Part shown: positions 16,617 to 24,779 of the stretch, piece after piece
Position numbering within the stretch: the first letter of the stretch is position 1
Layout: the number at the start of each line of letters is the position of its first letter
Assembly: GCA_016699895.1 (NCBI GenBank)
Contig: CP064991.1
Span: 558,001 to 622,000, forward strand
DNA length: 64,000 nucleotides
Direction of reading: 5' to 3'
DNA from: Candidatus Saccharibacteria bacterium
GTDB taxonomy: Bacteria > Patescibacteriota > Saccharimonadia > Saccharimonadales > Saccharimonadaceae
The notes under the pieces: generated by a model
Database searches by the model: none
What the model saw: the letters and a program-made list of their open reading frames with translations, nothing else
Told to the model about the DNA's origin: nothing
Translations under genes and position numbers: made by a program

Positions 16617-17387
16617 ATGTCAAGGAGTGGGACGCTTAATATCGGATCTGGATCAAAAACCAAGCGCTGGTTGCGTCGAGTCATTACCATACTATTGTCT
16701 CTAGCCGCGATTGTCGGCAGCTACTTCCTGATGGATTATTTGGTAGCAACCTGGCAAAATAACGAGGAAATACACTACATCGAGAGTATCGGCATCTCGA
16801 CCAAACCGGTTACCCAGGCTGAGATCGATGATTACAAAGTTGATCCCGACAAGCCGCGCTACATCTCGATACCAAGGGCTGGTGTAACCAATGCCAGGGC
16901 TATAGCGTTAGGTGTCAAGAGTCCAGCGGCAGATGGCAGCCAACAACTCGACGCACCAACTCGGATTGGTGATACCGGCTGGTATAACTGCCAGATCAAT
17001 CCGATCGCCGACAATCGCTGTGATACGTATAAAACACCTGGTGATGGCAACACCGAAACCGCCGCTTTGTTTGACGGACACACGTGCTTTTCTAGGGCTA
17101 TGAGCTGCGTGTTTGATCAGATTTCGAGCCTGAAAAATGGTGATTCTATCGTTGTCGAGCGTGGCGATGGTCAAACATTGCAGTATGTCGTTAGGAAAGT
17201 GCAAATTTTGAACCTTGCCGATGTTGATATGAAAGCAGCGATGAAACCACTCGAATCAGGTCGCGAAGGTCTGACACTCATCACCTGCGCCGGTACTTAC
17301 AAAGGCGCTGTCGATGCTAGCGGCGTGCCGACGGCCAGCAAGCGCGTTCTCGTCTATGCTGTACTGAATGGCATTGCGGGCATTTAA
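16617..17387 (+). CDS. Sortase-family transpeptidase
   Basis: A 256-residue protein with one N-terminal membrane segment (about 22-42) and an extracytoplasmic sortase domain. The catalytic triad is His155 (DGHTCF), Cys224 in the TLITC motif (220-224) and Arg243 (SKRVLVY). Sortases cleave sorting-signal proteins and attach them to the wall or to pilins. The class is unclear; soluble D/E/F-type sortases are possible. The gene fills the position where adk and map usually follow secY, only 7 bases after secY, so secretion and surface attachment are co-expressed. No LPxTG-type substrate is evident in this window. Confidence 0.85.
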   Translation: MSRSGTLNIGSGSKTKRWLRRVITILLSLAAIVGSYFLMDYLVATWQNNEEIHYIESIGISTKPVTQAEIDDYKVDPDKPRYISIPRAGVTNARAIALGVKSPAADGSQQLDAPTRIGDTGWYNCQINPIADNRCDTYKTPGDGNTETAALFDGHTCFSRAMSCVFDQISSLKNGDSIVVERGDGQTLQYVVRKVQILNLADVDMKAAMKPLESGREGLTLITCAGTYKGAVDASGVPTASKRVLVYAVLNGIAGI

Positions 17388-17401
17388 CCTACAGCAACCT
17401 C

Positions 17402-17430
17402 TTTACTTTTTAAATCATTTCCTGTATAAT
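17402..17430 (+). promoter_or_regulatory. Promoter of infA-rpmJ-rpsM unit
   Basis: TTTACT (17402-17407), a 17-base spacer and TATAAT (17425-17430). The infA start lies only 16 bases after the -10 box, so the 5' leader would be about 10 bases. Confidence 0.75.
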
Positions 17431-17446
17431 TGATCCTTGTAGTTAT

Positions 17447-17689
17447 ATGTCCGCAGGAAAAGAAGTCATCAAAATGGTTGGTGTTGTGGTGGAGACTCTG
17501 CCCAGCGCCAAGTTTCGTGTTGAACTTGAAAACGGTCATACGATTATCGCTCACGTGTCAGGAAAGATGCGCAAGCACTACATTAGGCTAGTGCCGGGTG
17601 ATAAAGTTGAAGTTGAGATGACCCCTTACGATCTCACGAAGGGACGAATCAGCTTTCGGCTACGCGAGGAAAAAACTAACGCCGCTTGA
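17447..17689 (+). CDS. infA: Translation initiation factor IF-1
   Basis: An 80-residue S1/OB-fold protein of normal length. Recognised by [41 protein letters not shown] and [15 protein letters not shown]-1 blocks the A site during initiation. There is no good Shine-Dalgarno sequence, and the leader is very short, so it may be initiated by an almost leaderless route. UGA is used as the stop codon, which argues for the standard bacterial code. Confidence 0.96.
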   Translation: MSAGKEVIKMVGVVVETLPSAKFRVELENGHTIIAHVSGKMRKHYIRLVPGDKVEVEMTPYDLTKGRISFRLREEKTNAA

Positions 17690-17718
17690 TGCATCGAGCG
17701 GAGAAGGGAACGGCACTG

Positions 17719-17835
17719 ATGAAAGTATCAGCCAGCGTTAAAAAACGCAGTCCAGAGGACAAACTGGTGCGCCGCAAAGGTCGCCTGTATGTTATCAACA
17801 AAAAGAAACCCCGCAATAAACAGAGGCAAGGTTAA
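17719..17835 (+). CDS. rpmJ: 50S ribosomal protein L36, cysteine-free
   Basis: A 38-residue L36 between infA and rpsM, the usual place. It reads [10 protein letters not shown]...[12 protein letters not shown]...KPRNKQRQG, matching the family start, the RRKG core and the KQRQG end. The Cys-Cys-Cys-His zinc ribbon is gone: the Cys positions hold Ser, Asp and Asn. AGAAGGGAA lies upstream and the next start follows after 8 bases. Confidence 0.93.
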   Translation: MKVSASVKKRSPEDKLVRRKGRLYVINKKKPRNKQRQG

Positions 17836-17843
17836 GGAGTAAT

Positions 17844-18230
17844 ATGGCAAGATTTGCAAACGTAGAAGTTCCTTCTGACAAGCAAGTTCAGATTGCTTTG
17901 ACCTATGTGTACGGTATCGGACCAAAGATCGCACGCGACATTGTCGCGGCTGCCAAGGTCGAGCCGACCAAACGCGTCAAAGATCTGACCGAAGCAGAGG
18001 AAAAGAAAATCCGCGACATTATCGACGCCAACTATACGGTTGAGGGAGACCTGCATCGTGTAGTAGCGAATAATATCAAGCGTCTCAAAGACGTCGGTTC
18101 ATACCGTGGTTTGCGCCACAAATTGAACCTGCCAGTTCGTGGTCAGCGTACCCGAACGAATGGTCGCACCAAGCGCGGCAAACGCGTCGCCGTCGGCGGT
18201 AGTCAACCTAAAGCTGCGAGCAAGACGTAG
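17844..18230 (+). CDS. rpsM: 30S ribosomal protein S13
   Basis: A 128-residue S13. It starts MARFANVEVPSDKQVQIALTY and shows the GIGPKIARDI helix-hairpin-helix element and the C-terminal GSYRGLRHKLNLPVRGQRTRTNGRTKRG. S13 bridges to the large subunit and contacts tRNA. It has an AAGGAG site and belongs to the alpha-type block. Confidence 0.96.
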   Translation: MARFANVEVPSDKQVQIALTYVYGIGPKIARDIVAAAKVEPTKRVKDLTEAEEKKIRDIIDANYTVEGDLHRVVANNIKRLKDVGSYRGLRHKLNLPVRGQRTRTNGRTKRGKRVAVGGSQPKAASKT

Positions 18231-18245
18231 GATTAGAGGAGAAAT

Positions 18246-18647
18246 ATGGCAGAAGAAGTTACAAAAGCTAAAGTTGGCAAGAAAAAAACTCGCCGTAGCG
18301 TACCGCTCGGTCAAGTTCACATTCAGGCTACCTTTAACAACACCATCATTAGTTTTGCTGATAGTCACGGTAATGTACTAGCAGCGAGCAGCGCCGGTGC
18401 CTGTGGTTTCCGCGGGTCGAAAAAAGGCACTGCGTATGCAGCCCAGATCGCAACCGACAAAGCTGCTGAAATCGCCAAGAGCCAGTACGGCGTCACCAAA
18501 GTCGACGTGTTCGTTCGCGGCGTTGGCCTCGGTCGCGACGCGGCGATCCGCGCGCTGGCTAACCACGAATTACAGATCGAAAGCATCAGCGACAAAACTG
18601 GCGTGCCACACGGTGGCGTTCGTCCAAAACGAGAGAGGAGAACATAA
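18246..18647 (+). CDS. rpsK: 30S ribosomal protein S11
   Basis: A 133-residue S11. It shows GQVHIQATFNNTIISFAD, SAGACGFRGSKKGTAYAAQ and GVRPKRERR at the end. S11 forms part of the platform near the E site. An AGAGGAG site precedes it and rpsD follows after 3 bases. Confidence 0.96.
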   Translation: MAEEVTKAKVGKKKTRRSVPLGQVHIQATFNNTIISFADSHGNVLAASSAGACGFRGSKKGTAYAAQIATDKAAEIAKSQYGVTKVDVFVRGVGLGRDAAIRALANHELQIESISDKTGVPHGGVRPKRERRT

Positions 18648-18650
18648 GAG

Positions 18651-19268
18651 ATGGCACGAGATACATCACCAATTGTCAAACAGAGCCGTCGCGAAGGCTA
18701 CGCCCTTCATCCGAAAGCTCATAAAGTCATGGCCCGCAAGACCGGTATTCCAGGTCAACACGCCCATGGTCGCCAGGGCAAACCATCACTATATCTCACG
18801 CAGTTGCGTGAAAAGCAAAAAGTCCGTCGTATCTACGGTCTGTTAGAAAAGCAATTTGCTCGTCTCATGAAAGAAGCCGATCGCCGCGATGGTCTATCTG
18901 GCGAGAACCTGTTGCAATTACTCGAGCTTCGACTCGATAATACTGTCTATCGCGCTGGTTTCGCGACGTCACGTCGTCAGGCTCGTCAGCTCGTTAGTCA
19001 CGGACATTTCATGTTGAATGGTCGTCGCGTTGACATTCCATCAATCCGCGTCAAGGCCGGCGACAAAATCGAGGTTCGCGCCCATAGCGCCAAAACCGCT
19101 TACTTTGCAGGTCTAAACGAAATCGTCAAAGATGCCACCGGTGGTGGTGTGGGTTGGGTCAAAGCCGATGTCAAGAAGATGACCGTCGAAGTCACTGGTT
19201 TGCCACAACGTGAAGAGGCCGAGCCAGATATTAATGAACAGCTAATCGTCGAGTACTACTCGCGCTAA
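18651..19268 (+). CDS. rpsD: 30S ribosomal protein S4, cysteine-free
   Basis: A 205-residue S4. The central YGLLEKQFARLMKEAD region and the S4 RNA-binding domain (LLQLLELRLDNTVYRAGFA, RRQARQLVSHGHFMLNGRRVDIPS) are clear. The N-terminal Cys zinc knuckle of the C+ form is absent. S4 nucleates 30S assembly and can repress the alpha operon. It precedes rpoA in the usual order. Confidence 0.95.
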   Translation: MARDTSPIVKQSRREGYALHPKAHKVMARKTGIPGQHAHGRQGKPSLYLTQLREKQKVRRIYGLLEKQFARLMKEADRRDGLSGENLLQLLELRLDNTVYRAGFATSRRQARQLVSHGHFMLNGRRVDIPSIRVKAGDKIEVRAHSAKTAYFAGLNEIVKDATGGGVGWVKADVKKMTVEVTGLPQREEAEPDINEQLIVEYYSR

Positions 19269-19282
19269 ATAGGGAGGTAACT

Positions 19283-20200
19283 ATGAGTAAAGCAATCTTA
19301 AACCCAAGCGTATCCAGTATCCAGCCAATCGGCGATAACAGCGCTACTGTCACAATTGAACCATTAGCCAACGGCTATGGTCAGACCCTCGGCAACTCGC
19401 TGCGCCGTGTGCTACTTTCGAGCATCGAAGGTGCTGCTATTACGGCTTTTCGTATCGATGGTGTGAGCCACGAGTTCACCACGATTCCTGGCGTCAAAGA
19501 AGACGTTGTCGAGATCATGTTGAATCTGAAATCAATCGCCGTCAAATCGTTCAGCGACAATCCTGTCGAGGTCAGCCTGGTTAAAAAAGGCGGTCTCGTG
19601 ACTGCTGGTGACATCAAAACTACATCTGATGTCGAAATCGTCAACCCAGAACAAGTCATTGCGACGATTGACGAGCCAAAAACCGAGCTAAAAATCGATT
19701 TCGTTATCGAAACCGGTCGCGGCTATCAAACGATCGAGGAAAGCTCGGCTCGCCGCATTCATAGCGATATGATTGCTGTTGACGCTGTGTTCAGTCCAGT
19801 TCGCCGCGTTCGCTACGCCGTTGAGAAAACTCGTGTTGGCGATAACGTTGATCTCGATAAATTGACTCTAACGGTTGATACTGATGGTTCAATTAGCTCG
19901 CAGGATGCGTTTGAACAAGCCGCTGCTATTTTGGTAGCCCAATATTCAGCCCTAGCCGGCAATACCAAAATCGCTAGTAGCGACCTCGGTAGCGACGGCG
20001 ATCAAACAGTTGACCTGTTAGGCCTACCGGTCGAAGAACTCAACCTGAGTGCTCGAACAACCAACGCATTGATCGGTGCTAATATCAAGACCGTCGGTGA
20101 ATTGGTGAGCCTGAGCGACGAAGAGCTGAACGACCTCAAAGGGTTCGGCGCCAAAGCTCGCGAAGAAGTCAAAGATAAGGTGGCAGAGCTGGAGTTTTAA
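19283..20200 (+). CDS. rpoA: RNA polymerase alpha subunit
   Basis: A 305-residue alpha subunit. The N-terminal assembly domain has GYGQTLGNSLRRVLLSSIEGAAIT and the insert region; the C-terminal domain (about 240-305) has PVEELNLSARTTNALIGANIKTVGELVSLSDEEL and LKGFGAKAREEV, used for promoter UP-element and activator contact. An AGGGAGG site precedes it. The beta and beta-prime genes lie elsewhere in this window (36075-43426). Confidence 0.97.
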   Translation: MSKAILNPSVSSIQPIGDNSATVTIEPLANGYGQTLGNSLRRVLLSSIEGAAITAFRIDGVSHEFTTIPGVKEDVVEIMLNLKSIAVKSFSDNPVEVSLVKKGGLVTAGDIKTTSDVEIVNPEQVIATIDEPKTELKIDFVIETGRGYQTIEESSARRIHSDMIAVDAVFSPVRRVRYAVEKTRVGDNVDLDKLTLTVDTDGSISSQDAFEQAAAILVAQYSALAGNTKIASSDLGSDGDQTVDLLGLPVEELNLSARTTNALIGANIKTVGELVSLSDEELNDLKGFGAKAREEVKDKVAELEF

Positions 20201-20202
20201 CT

Positions 20203-20655
20203 ATGCATAGACACGGATATAGAGGACGTAAATTCGGTCGCGAGCGAGATCAGCGCAACGCGTTGATGCGCGGCTTGGCTTGTTCTTTGATTACTCACCA
20301 GAGTATCAAGACTACCACGCCAAAAGCCAAAGAACTCCGACCATTTGTAGAAAAGCTCGTTACTGCAGCTAAAAAAGGTGATCTGGCAAACCGTCGTTTG
20401 GTGATCGCACGGCTTGCTGACATCAAAGTTGGCAACCTGTTAGTTGATCAAATCGCACCACAAATCAAACGCGATAGCGGCTATCTGCGCATTACAAAAC
20501 TCGATGAAAATCGGGTTGGTGATAACGCTGAGATGTCTCGAATCGAGTTTGTTGATACGATTAAACTGGGTGAAACACCTGTAGTCGAAGAAGCTAAACC
20601 GGTCACGACCAAAAAAGCTGCCCCGGCGAAAGCTAAATCGAAAGGGGATAAATAA
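20203..20655 (+). CDS. rplQ: 50S ribosomal protein L17
   Basis: A 150-residue L17: MHRHGYRGRKFGRERDQRNALMRGLA at the start, then SLITHQSIKTTTPKAKELRPFVEKLVT. The last 30 residues form a Lys/Ala/Pro-rich tail. L17 lies near the tunnel exit. It begins 2 bases after rpoA and overlaps rplM by one base. Confidence 0.96.
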   Translation: MHRHGYRGRKFGRERDQRNALMRGLACSLITHQSIKTTTPKAKELRPFVEKLVTAAKKGDLANRRLVIARLADIKVGNLLVDQIAPQIKRDSGYLRITKLDENRVGDNAEMSRIEFVDTIKLGETPVVEEAKPVTTKKAAPAKAKSKGDK

Positions 20656-21086
20656 TGGCTGATTTCAAAACTTATCAGAAAAAAGCAGGCGAAGTTGAGC
20701 ATAAATGGATCGTTGTCGATGTAGCAAATGTACCAGTTGGTCGCGCCGCTACCTTTATCGCCACTCGTTTGACGGGTAAATACGATCCTAGCTTTACCCC
20801 ACACATGGACAGCGGTGACTACGTTGTTGTTATCAACGCTGATGCCGCTAAACTGACTGGCGACAAGACTGATGTCAAAGCTTACTACCACTACACTGGT
20901 TTTCCAGGTGGTATCAAGGAAAAAATTGCTCGTGATGTGCCGATGACTTCGATCATCGAGCGTGCCGTCCGCGGTATGTTGCCAAAGAACAAACTGCAAG
21001 CTGATCGTATGGCTCGCCTCCGCGTTTTCGCCGGTGCCGACCACGATCATGCCGCACAGCAACCACAGAAAATGGAGGTTAAATAA
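20655..21086 (+). CDS. rplM: 50S ribosomal protein L13
   Basis: A 143-residue L13. Recognised by KWIVVDVANVPVGRAATFIATRLTGKYDP, YYHYTGFPGGIKE and AVRGMLPKNKLQADRMARLRVFAG. L13 is an early assembly protein of the 50S subunit. It is coupled by one-base overlaps to rplQ and rpsI; the usual rplM-rpsI pair has been joined to the alpha block. Confidence 0.97.
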   Translation: MADFKTYQKKAGEVEHKWIVVDVANVPVGRAATFIATRLTGKYDPSFTPHMDSGDYVVVINADAAKLTGDKTDVKAYYHYTGFPGGIKEKIARDVPMTSIIERAVRGMLPKNKLQADRMARLRVFAGADHDHAAQQPQKMEVK

Positions 21087-21484
21087 TGGCTGACAAAGCA
21101 TATTTTTACGGACTAGGTCGCCGCAAAGAGGCTACCGCTACTGCTCGCCTCTATGCTGGCAAAGGTAAAATGACGATCAATAACCAAGACGCCGCTGCTT
21201 ATTTCGATAATAATCAGTCGTTGATTGCGGAATTGACCGATCCACTAGCCCTCGTTAGCAAACAGACCGACTTTGATATCACGCTACTGATCAAAGGTGG
21301 CGGTGTGTCTGGTCAAGTCGATTCTGCCAAGCTCGCTATCAGTAAAGCTCTCGCGTCGATCAACGACGAGTTAAAGAGCACGCTGAGCAAAGCTGGTTAC
21401 CTACGTCGTGATAGTCGCACTGTCGAGCGCAAGAAATACGGCCTCAAGGGTGCTCGCCGCCGCGAACAGTTTAGTAAACGCTAA
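21086..21484 (+). CDS. rpsI: 30S ribosomal protein S9
   Basis: A 132-residue S9. It begins with YFYGLGRRKEATATARLYAGKG and ends in the basic tail RDSRTVERKKYGLKGARRREQFSKR, whose last Arg contacts the P-site tRNA. It is the last gene of the ribosomal block and is followed by a strong terminator. Confidence 0.97.
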   Translation: MADKAYFYGLGRRKEATATARLYAGKGKMTINNQDAAAYFDNNQSLIAELTDPLALVSKQTDFDITLLIKGGGVSGQVDSAKLAISKALASINDELKSTLSKAGYLRRDSRTVERKKYGLKGARRREQFSKR

Positions 21485-21512
21485 TTATCCCAGAGCACTG
21501 ACCGCTCCAATG

Positions 21513-21552
21513 AAAATCCCGCCTATCCCCTGGGGAATCTGGCGGGATTTTT
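21513..21552. terminator. Terminator after rpsI, shared with convergent gene
   Basis: AAAATCCCGCC (21513-21523) pairs with GGCGGGATTTTT (21541-21552). T and A runs on both sides make it usable from both directions. It ends the alpha block and the convergent gene at 21556-22191. Confidence 0.88.
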
Positions 21553-21555
21553 CGT

Positions 21556-22191
21556 TTAGTTACGATCTAGCAACTGGGCGACCTCTTTGGTTGGTGCGTC
21601 GAGCGTGACTGATACCATACGGTGGTTGCCGAGCCGGAGAGGTCTAGTTTCGTCAGTCAGACGAATACTACTAGTGCTAGGCACATTTGGCAGCACGAAA
21701 CGACCACGCAAAGGGCGGCGATTATTGATAGATTTTCGTTCCAGATCTAATCTAGACATTGTGACGCCTAGCGCCATAACGGATAATCTCAAGTTATCGA
21801 TAATTATTGCTATCGATTCCGCAGAGATTTCGGACGAGACCTCGGTGTTGCCAAAGGCGGTTGTCATACCATCATCATTTTGACCAGCCCAGCCCTCGAT
21901 CATGGCGCGCGTCGGAGGCTCTGCACTATCGATGATTGTATGATGGCGGTAATAGTCGCCCTTGTTATGAATGAGGCGCAGGGCGGAATGATGAGTTTCC
22001 TCGCCGACTACTATGTGAAACGTACGACTAGAGTCTGGTGAGACAACCTTTGAATCGAAAGTGATATTTGCCATGTAGCCAGAGATATTTCGACGGTTGA
22101 AATGGTAGTCCGGATGTTGTTTAGTGCCGTAGTCTAGCGGATAGTATGTATAGTTAACTCGGTTTATATGCGGTTGATTTCTGCGAAACAT
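21556..22191 (-). CDS. Unknown protein, paralogue of 23502-24154
   Basis: A 211-residue soluble protein of no family I recognise. Its C-terminal half aligns by eye with the product at 23502-23906: IDNLRLSVMALGVTMSRL against LKNTLRLSSFALCFAMAKL, then a shared LPN and a RMVSVTLDAP/RMITAKLETP strand near the end. There is no signal peptide or membrane segment. A strong promoter ends 6 bases before the ATG with no ribosome-binding site. The two paralogues flank an unrelated gene pair, which suggests an old local duplication. Confidence 0.65.
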   Translation of the reverse strand: MFRRNQPHINRVNYTYYPLDYGTKQHPDYHFNRRNISGYMANITFDSKVVSPDSSRTFHIVVGEETHHSALRLIHNKGDYYRHHTIIDSAEPPTRAMIEGWAGQNDDGMTTAFGNTEVSSEISAESIAIIIDNLRLSVMALGVTMSRLDLERKSINNRRPLRGRFVLPNVPSTSSIRLTDETRPLRLGNHRMVSVTLDAPTKEVAQLLDRN

Positions 22192-22197
22192 CTTTTC

Positions 22198-22226
22198 ATT
22201 ATAACATAATTATAATAAAAGTGCAA
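22198..22226 (-). promoter_or_regulatory. Leaderless promoter of the 211-residue protein gene
   Basis: On the minus strand: TTGCAC (22226-22221), a 17-base spacer and TATAAT (22203-22198). The ATG follows 6 bases after the -10 box, about where transcription should start. Confidence 0.8.
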
Positions 22227-22288
22227 ACAACGCTATCGACCAAGCATTAGCATTGTCAATCTAATAAATTATGGTATAATAAACTAAT

Positions 22289-22801
22289 ATGAGCGACATG
22301 AACCACGCTAGGGAAGGCGGCATTACCTGCGAAGTAACAGTTGTTCCGGATATTCGGGCGTCGAGTCTCTTTCACTGGGCGCCGATTGGAATGGTATATG
22401 ACATCAATGTCCAGACGTCGGTTGCCAAGGCGGCATTACTGGCGGGCGGCAATCATACCGATATGCAAGACTATCTGGCTTATTACAAGTCCAGAATCCA
22501 TCATGGTGATCCGGAGCTGGACTATCGCGTCGCATCAATTCGTACTTTTCGGGTGCAGGATGAAGGCGAAGAGTATATTTGGGGTCAATCTGGCATAGCC
22601 TGGGAAAATGGTGATCATCTGAATCCTACAGTAGTTGATCTAGCACGTCGCGCTACCCGAGCTCTAGTATTATTGAACTCGGATTTCGAGGATCTGCCAG
22701 AGGGTGAGTTTGTCAGAGAGTTTACCGCAGGTGAATTAGCTACCGCTCCAGATCAGCATATAATTTATGAACTCGATGCGCCGTTAGGACTTTCGGCGTA
22801 A
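22289..22801 (+). CDS. Unknown 170-residue protein
   Basis: A soluble, acidic protein without a family I recognise. It contains no membrane segment or clear catalytic motif. The N-terminal half has a GMVYDINVQTSVAKAALLAGG helix-like stretch, and the C-terminus is Glu/Asp-rich. The ATG lies 8 bases after a perfect TATAAT (22275-22280), consistent with a leaderless mRNA. The gene is divergent from the 211-residue protein gene and lies 52 bases upstream of an oxidoreductase gene. Confidence 0.6.
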   Translation: MSDMNHAREGGITCEVTVVPDIRASSLFHWAPIGMVYDINVQTSVAKAALLAGGNHTDMQDYLAYYKSRIHHGDPELDYRVASIRTFRVQDEGEEYIWGQSGIAWENGDHLNPTVVDLARRATRALVLLNSDFEDLPEGEFVREFTAGELATAPDQHIIYELDAPLGLSA

Positions 22802-22852
22802 AAAACGCTGTAAAATCATGTGGAGGCGCCCAAATTACTATATAATAGGCGT

Positions 22853-23425
22853 ATGAATATTCTTTATATCAACGGTCATCCTGATGCAAAAAGTTTTAAT
22901 GCGGCGATCCAGCGAGCCTATGTGAGCGGGATTGATACCGACAAGCACGAGGTGCAGGTGCTAGCACTCGGTGAATTGGCGTTTGACCCAGTTTTACGGT
23001 TCGGTTACCGTGAGTTTATGCCAGAAGATGCTGACATTACACGTTCGCAGAAACTCATCACATGGGCAGACCATATCGTGTTTGCCTATCCGCTGTGGTG
23101 GGGTACGGCACCGTCACTCTTGATGGGCTGGATAGCTCGTGTCTTTACGCCAGGCTTTTCATATAATTCCAAGGGGTTGATGTACGTAACACAACATTTA
23201 AAAGGCAAAACGGCCGATATCATTATTACCTCACGTGCGCCGCGCCTGATGTGGGGGATCGCTGGCAATAGTGGGGCAAAACCGTTAACCAGGAATCTAT
23301 TTACGTTGACTGGCATTAAAAAGCGCAAACTATTCGTCCTCGACCAGATGTCATTAAAAAAAGACACCATCACGCGCCGCGAGCGATTCCTCGACGGGAT
23401 CAAGCGCGCGAGCGCAAGCCTATAG
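22853..23425 (+). CDS. NAD(P)H-dependent flavin oxidoreductase, flavodoxin-like fold
   Basis: A 190-residue member of the NQO1/MdaB/KefF group. It begins MNILYINGHPDAKSFNAAI, the FMN/FAD-binding loop of this family, and has the WADHIVFAYPLWWGTAPSLL segment and a GFSYN motif. It likely performs two-electron reduction of quinones or other acceptors. The frame is open back to a GTG at 22820, but a TATAAT ends 6 bases before ATG 22853 and the family N-terminus starts there, so I chose 22853. The mRNA is probably leaderless. Confidence 0.85.
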   Translation: MNILYINGHPDAKSFNAAIQRAYVSGIDTDKHEVQVLALGELAFDPVLRFGYREFMPEDADITRSQKLITWADHIVFAYPLWWGTAPSLLMGWIARVFTPGFSYNSKGLMYVTQHLKGKTADIIITSRAPRLMWGIAGNSGAKPLTRNLFTLTGIKKRKLFVLDQMSLKKDTITRRERFLDGIKRASASL

Positions 23426-23501
23426 ATACAGAATTATTCTACGACGACAGTGATACGTGAGACTGACATAGGCTCGACCTTCACTCTGTAATGACAATAA
23501 A

Positions 23502-24154
23502 CTATGCATCAATATGCAGCGTCGTTATGCTGGCGAAATATTCGACGGTGTCGATGGGCGTCTCTAGCTTGGCTGTTATCATCCGGCCCGATCCCCATCT
23601 GTGTGTGTAGAGGTGATCCTTGAAACTAATAGCATTCCCGGAATGACTCCCGGAGTAATCATTAGGCAGAGAAAGACTGCCATGGGCTGGAAGATCCGTC
23701 GATGGTTGTCTTGTATGTAATTTCGCCATTGCGAAACACAACGCGAAAGACGATAATCGTAGTGTATTCTTGAGCCTCGCTATGTTTTGTCGGCTTGTAT
23801 CGTTAAAGGATGCGTGACCGACAACTTCGATACCAAGGCGTTGGTCAATCCACCCTAGAACGCTGGTTTCTGGCTGCAAGGTTGGTAGGTTGCTATCGTC
23901 ATCCATATCACCGCTAGCGGTGCTCTTGTGAATATGCTTTAGGGTTCGGTGACGCGCATATGCACCTATTGCTATGTCATATCTGTGTATCCCGTCTGGA
24001 TTGTTGGCTGCGTGTTCTACATACCCGGCAATCGGTCTACGCGGATCAATAGCTGGCAGTTCGCGATTCTCGCGATCATAGGTAGCCTTATAAATTCTAG
24101 AGGATAAAAAGTCAGGCGCACCTGATTGGTGTGAGGGGTCGATAGCTCAGACAT
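23502..24154 (-). pseudogene. Frameshifted paralogue of the 211-residue unknown protein
   Basis: An open frame of 134 codons (23906-23502) continues upstream without a stop to about 24147 but contains no start codon there. The natural start, ATG 24154, sits 8 bases after TATAAT (24168-24163) in another frame. Adding one C to the run of four C (plus-strand G, 24135-24138) would join them into about 218 codons starting MSELSTPSHQSG. The C-terminus resembles the product of 21556-22191. This is either a true one-base deletion, a phase-variable tract or a sequencing error. Confidence 0.6.
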
Positions 24155-24197
24155 ATCTTACCATTATACCATAAAATAGGCATAAATACAAAGTATA

Positions 24198-24713
24198 CTA
24201 TAGTTGGTGCAGGGCGTGGTTTAGTAGGGTTAGGTCTCTTTTTTGGATAAATAATCCCTCGTAGTTGGTCGGACGGTCGTTTTCTAATAGAGTAATTGCG
24301 ATGTCGACGCTATCGACCCACACGACAGAAAAGCCGTCGGCGATTTCCTCGGGTGTGAACTCTGGTTCGGAGATAGGTCCGAATTGTTTTGCGAGGTAGC
24401 AATAGGAAGTTTGTTTTAACTCCCATTTGTCTCGTAACTCGACAATAGCACCTAACTCTGCGATAACGTTCGCATCGCAGCCGATCTCTTCGATGAACTC
24501 TCGGGATAGGGCTTCGATTTTATCTTCGCCCTCGTCGATACCGCCGCCAGGTAGTTTATGGTAGCTGTGTTTTCCGACTTTTAACAGCGCAACTCTGCCG
24601 TTTTCATCGACCACAACTGCTCGGGCCGCCTCACGAATGCGGAAGGTGTCAGTATCGAGGCGAGGACTATCGGGGAAGAAATCTTGATGGGTGATCGTTA
24701 GAATAGTGTTCAT
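24198..24713 (-). CDS. Nudix hydrolase
   Basis: A 171-residue protein with a Nudix box: GGGIDEGEDKIEALSREF followed by IEEIG, so the GX5EX7REUXEEXGU pattern is complete and supplies the Mg-binding glutamates. Nudix enzymes hydrolyse nucleoside diphosphate derivatives; the substrate cannot be told here. An in-frame ATG exists 3 codons upstream but falls inside the TATAAT box (24726-24721), so the second Met (24713), 7 bases after it, is the likely start. HAD and PRTase genes lie next on the same strand. Confidence 0.88.
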   Translation of the reverse strand: MNTILTITHQDFFPDSPRLDTDTFRIREAARAVVVDENGRVALLKVGKHSYHKLPGGGIDEGEDKIEALSREFIEEIGCDANVIAELGAIVELRDKWELKQTSYCYLAKQFGPISEPEFTPEEIADGFSVVWVDSVDIAITLLENDRPTNYEGLFIQKRDLTLLNHALHQL

Positions 24714-24779
24714 TGGCTCCATTATAACATAAGAAACTGTCAGTTTACGGGGCTAAGGTCGATAATGATGCTCTATGGA

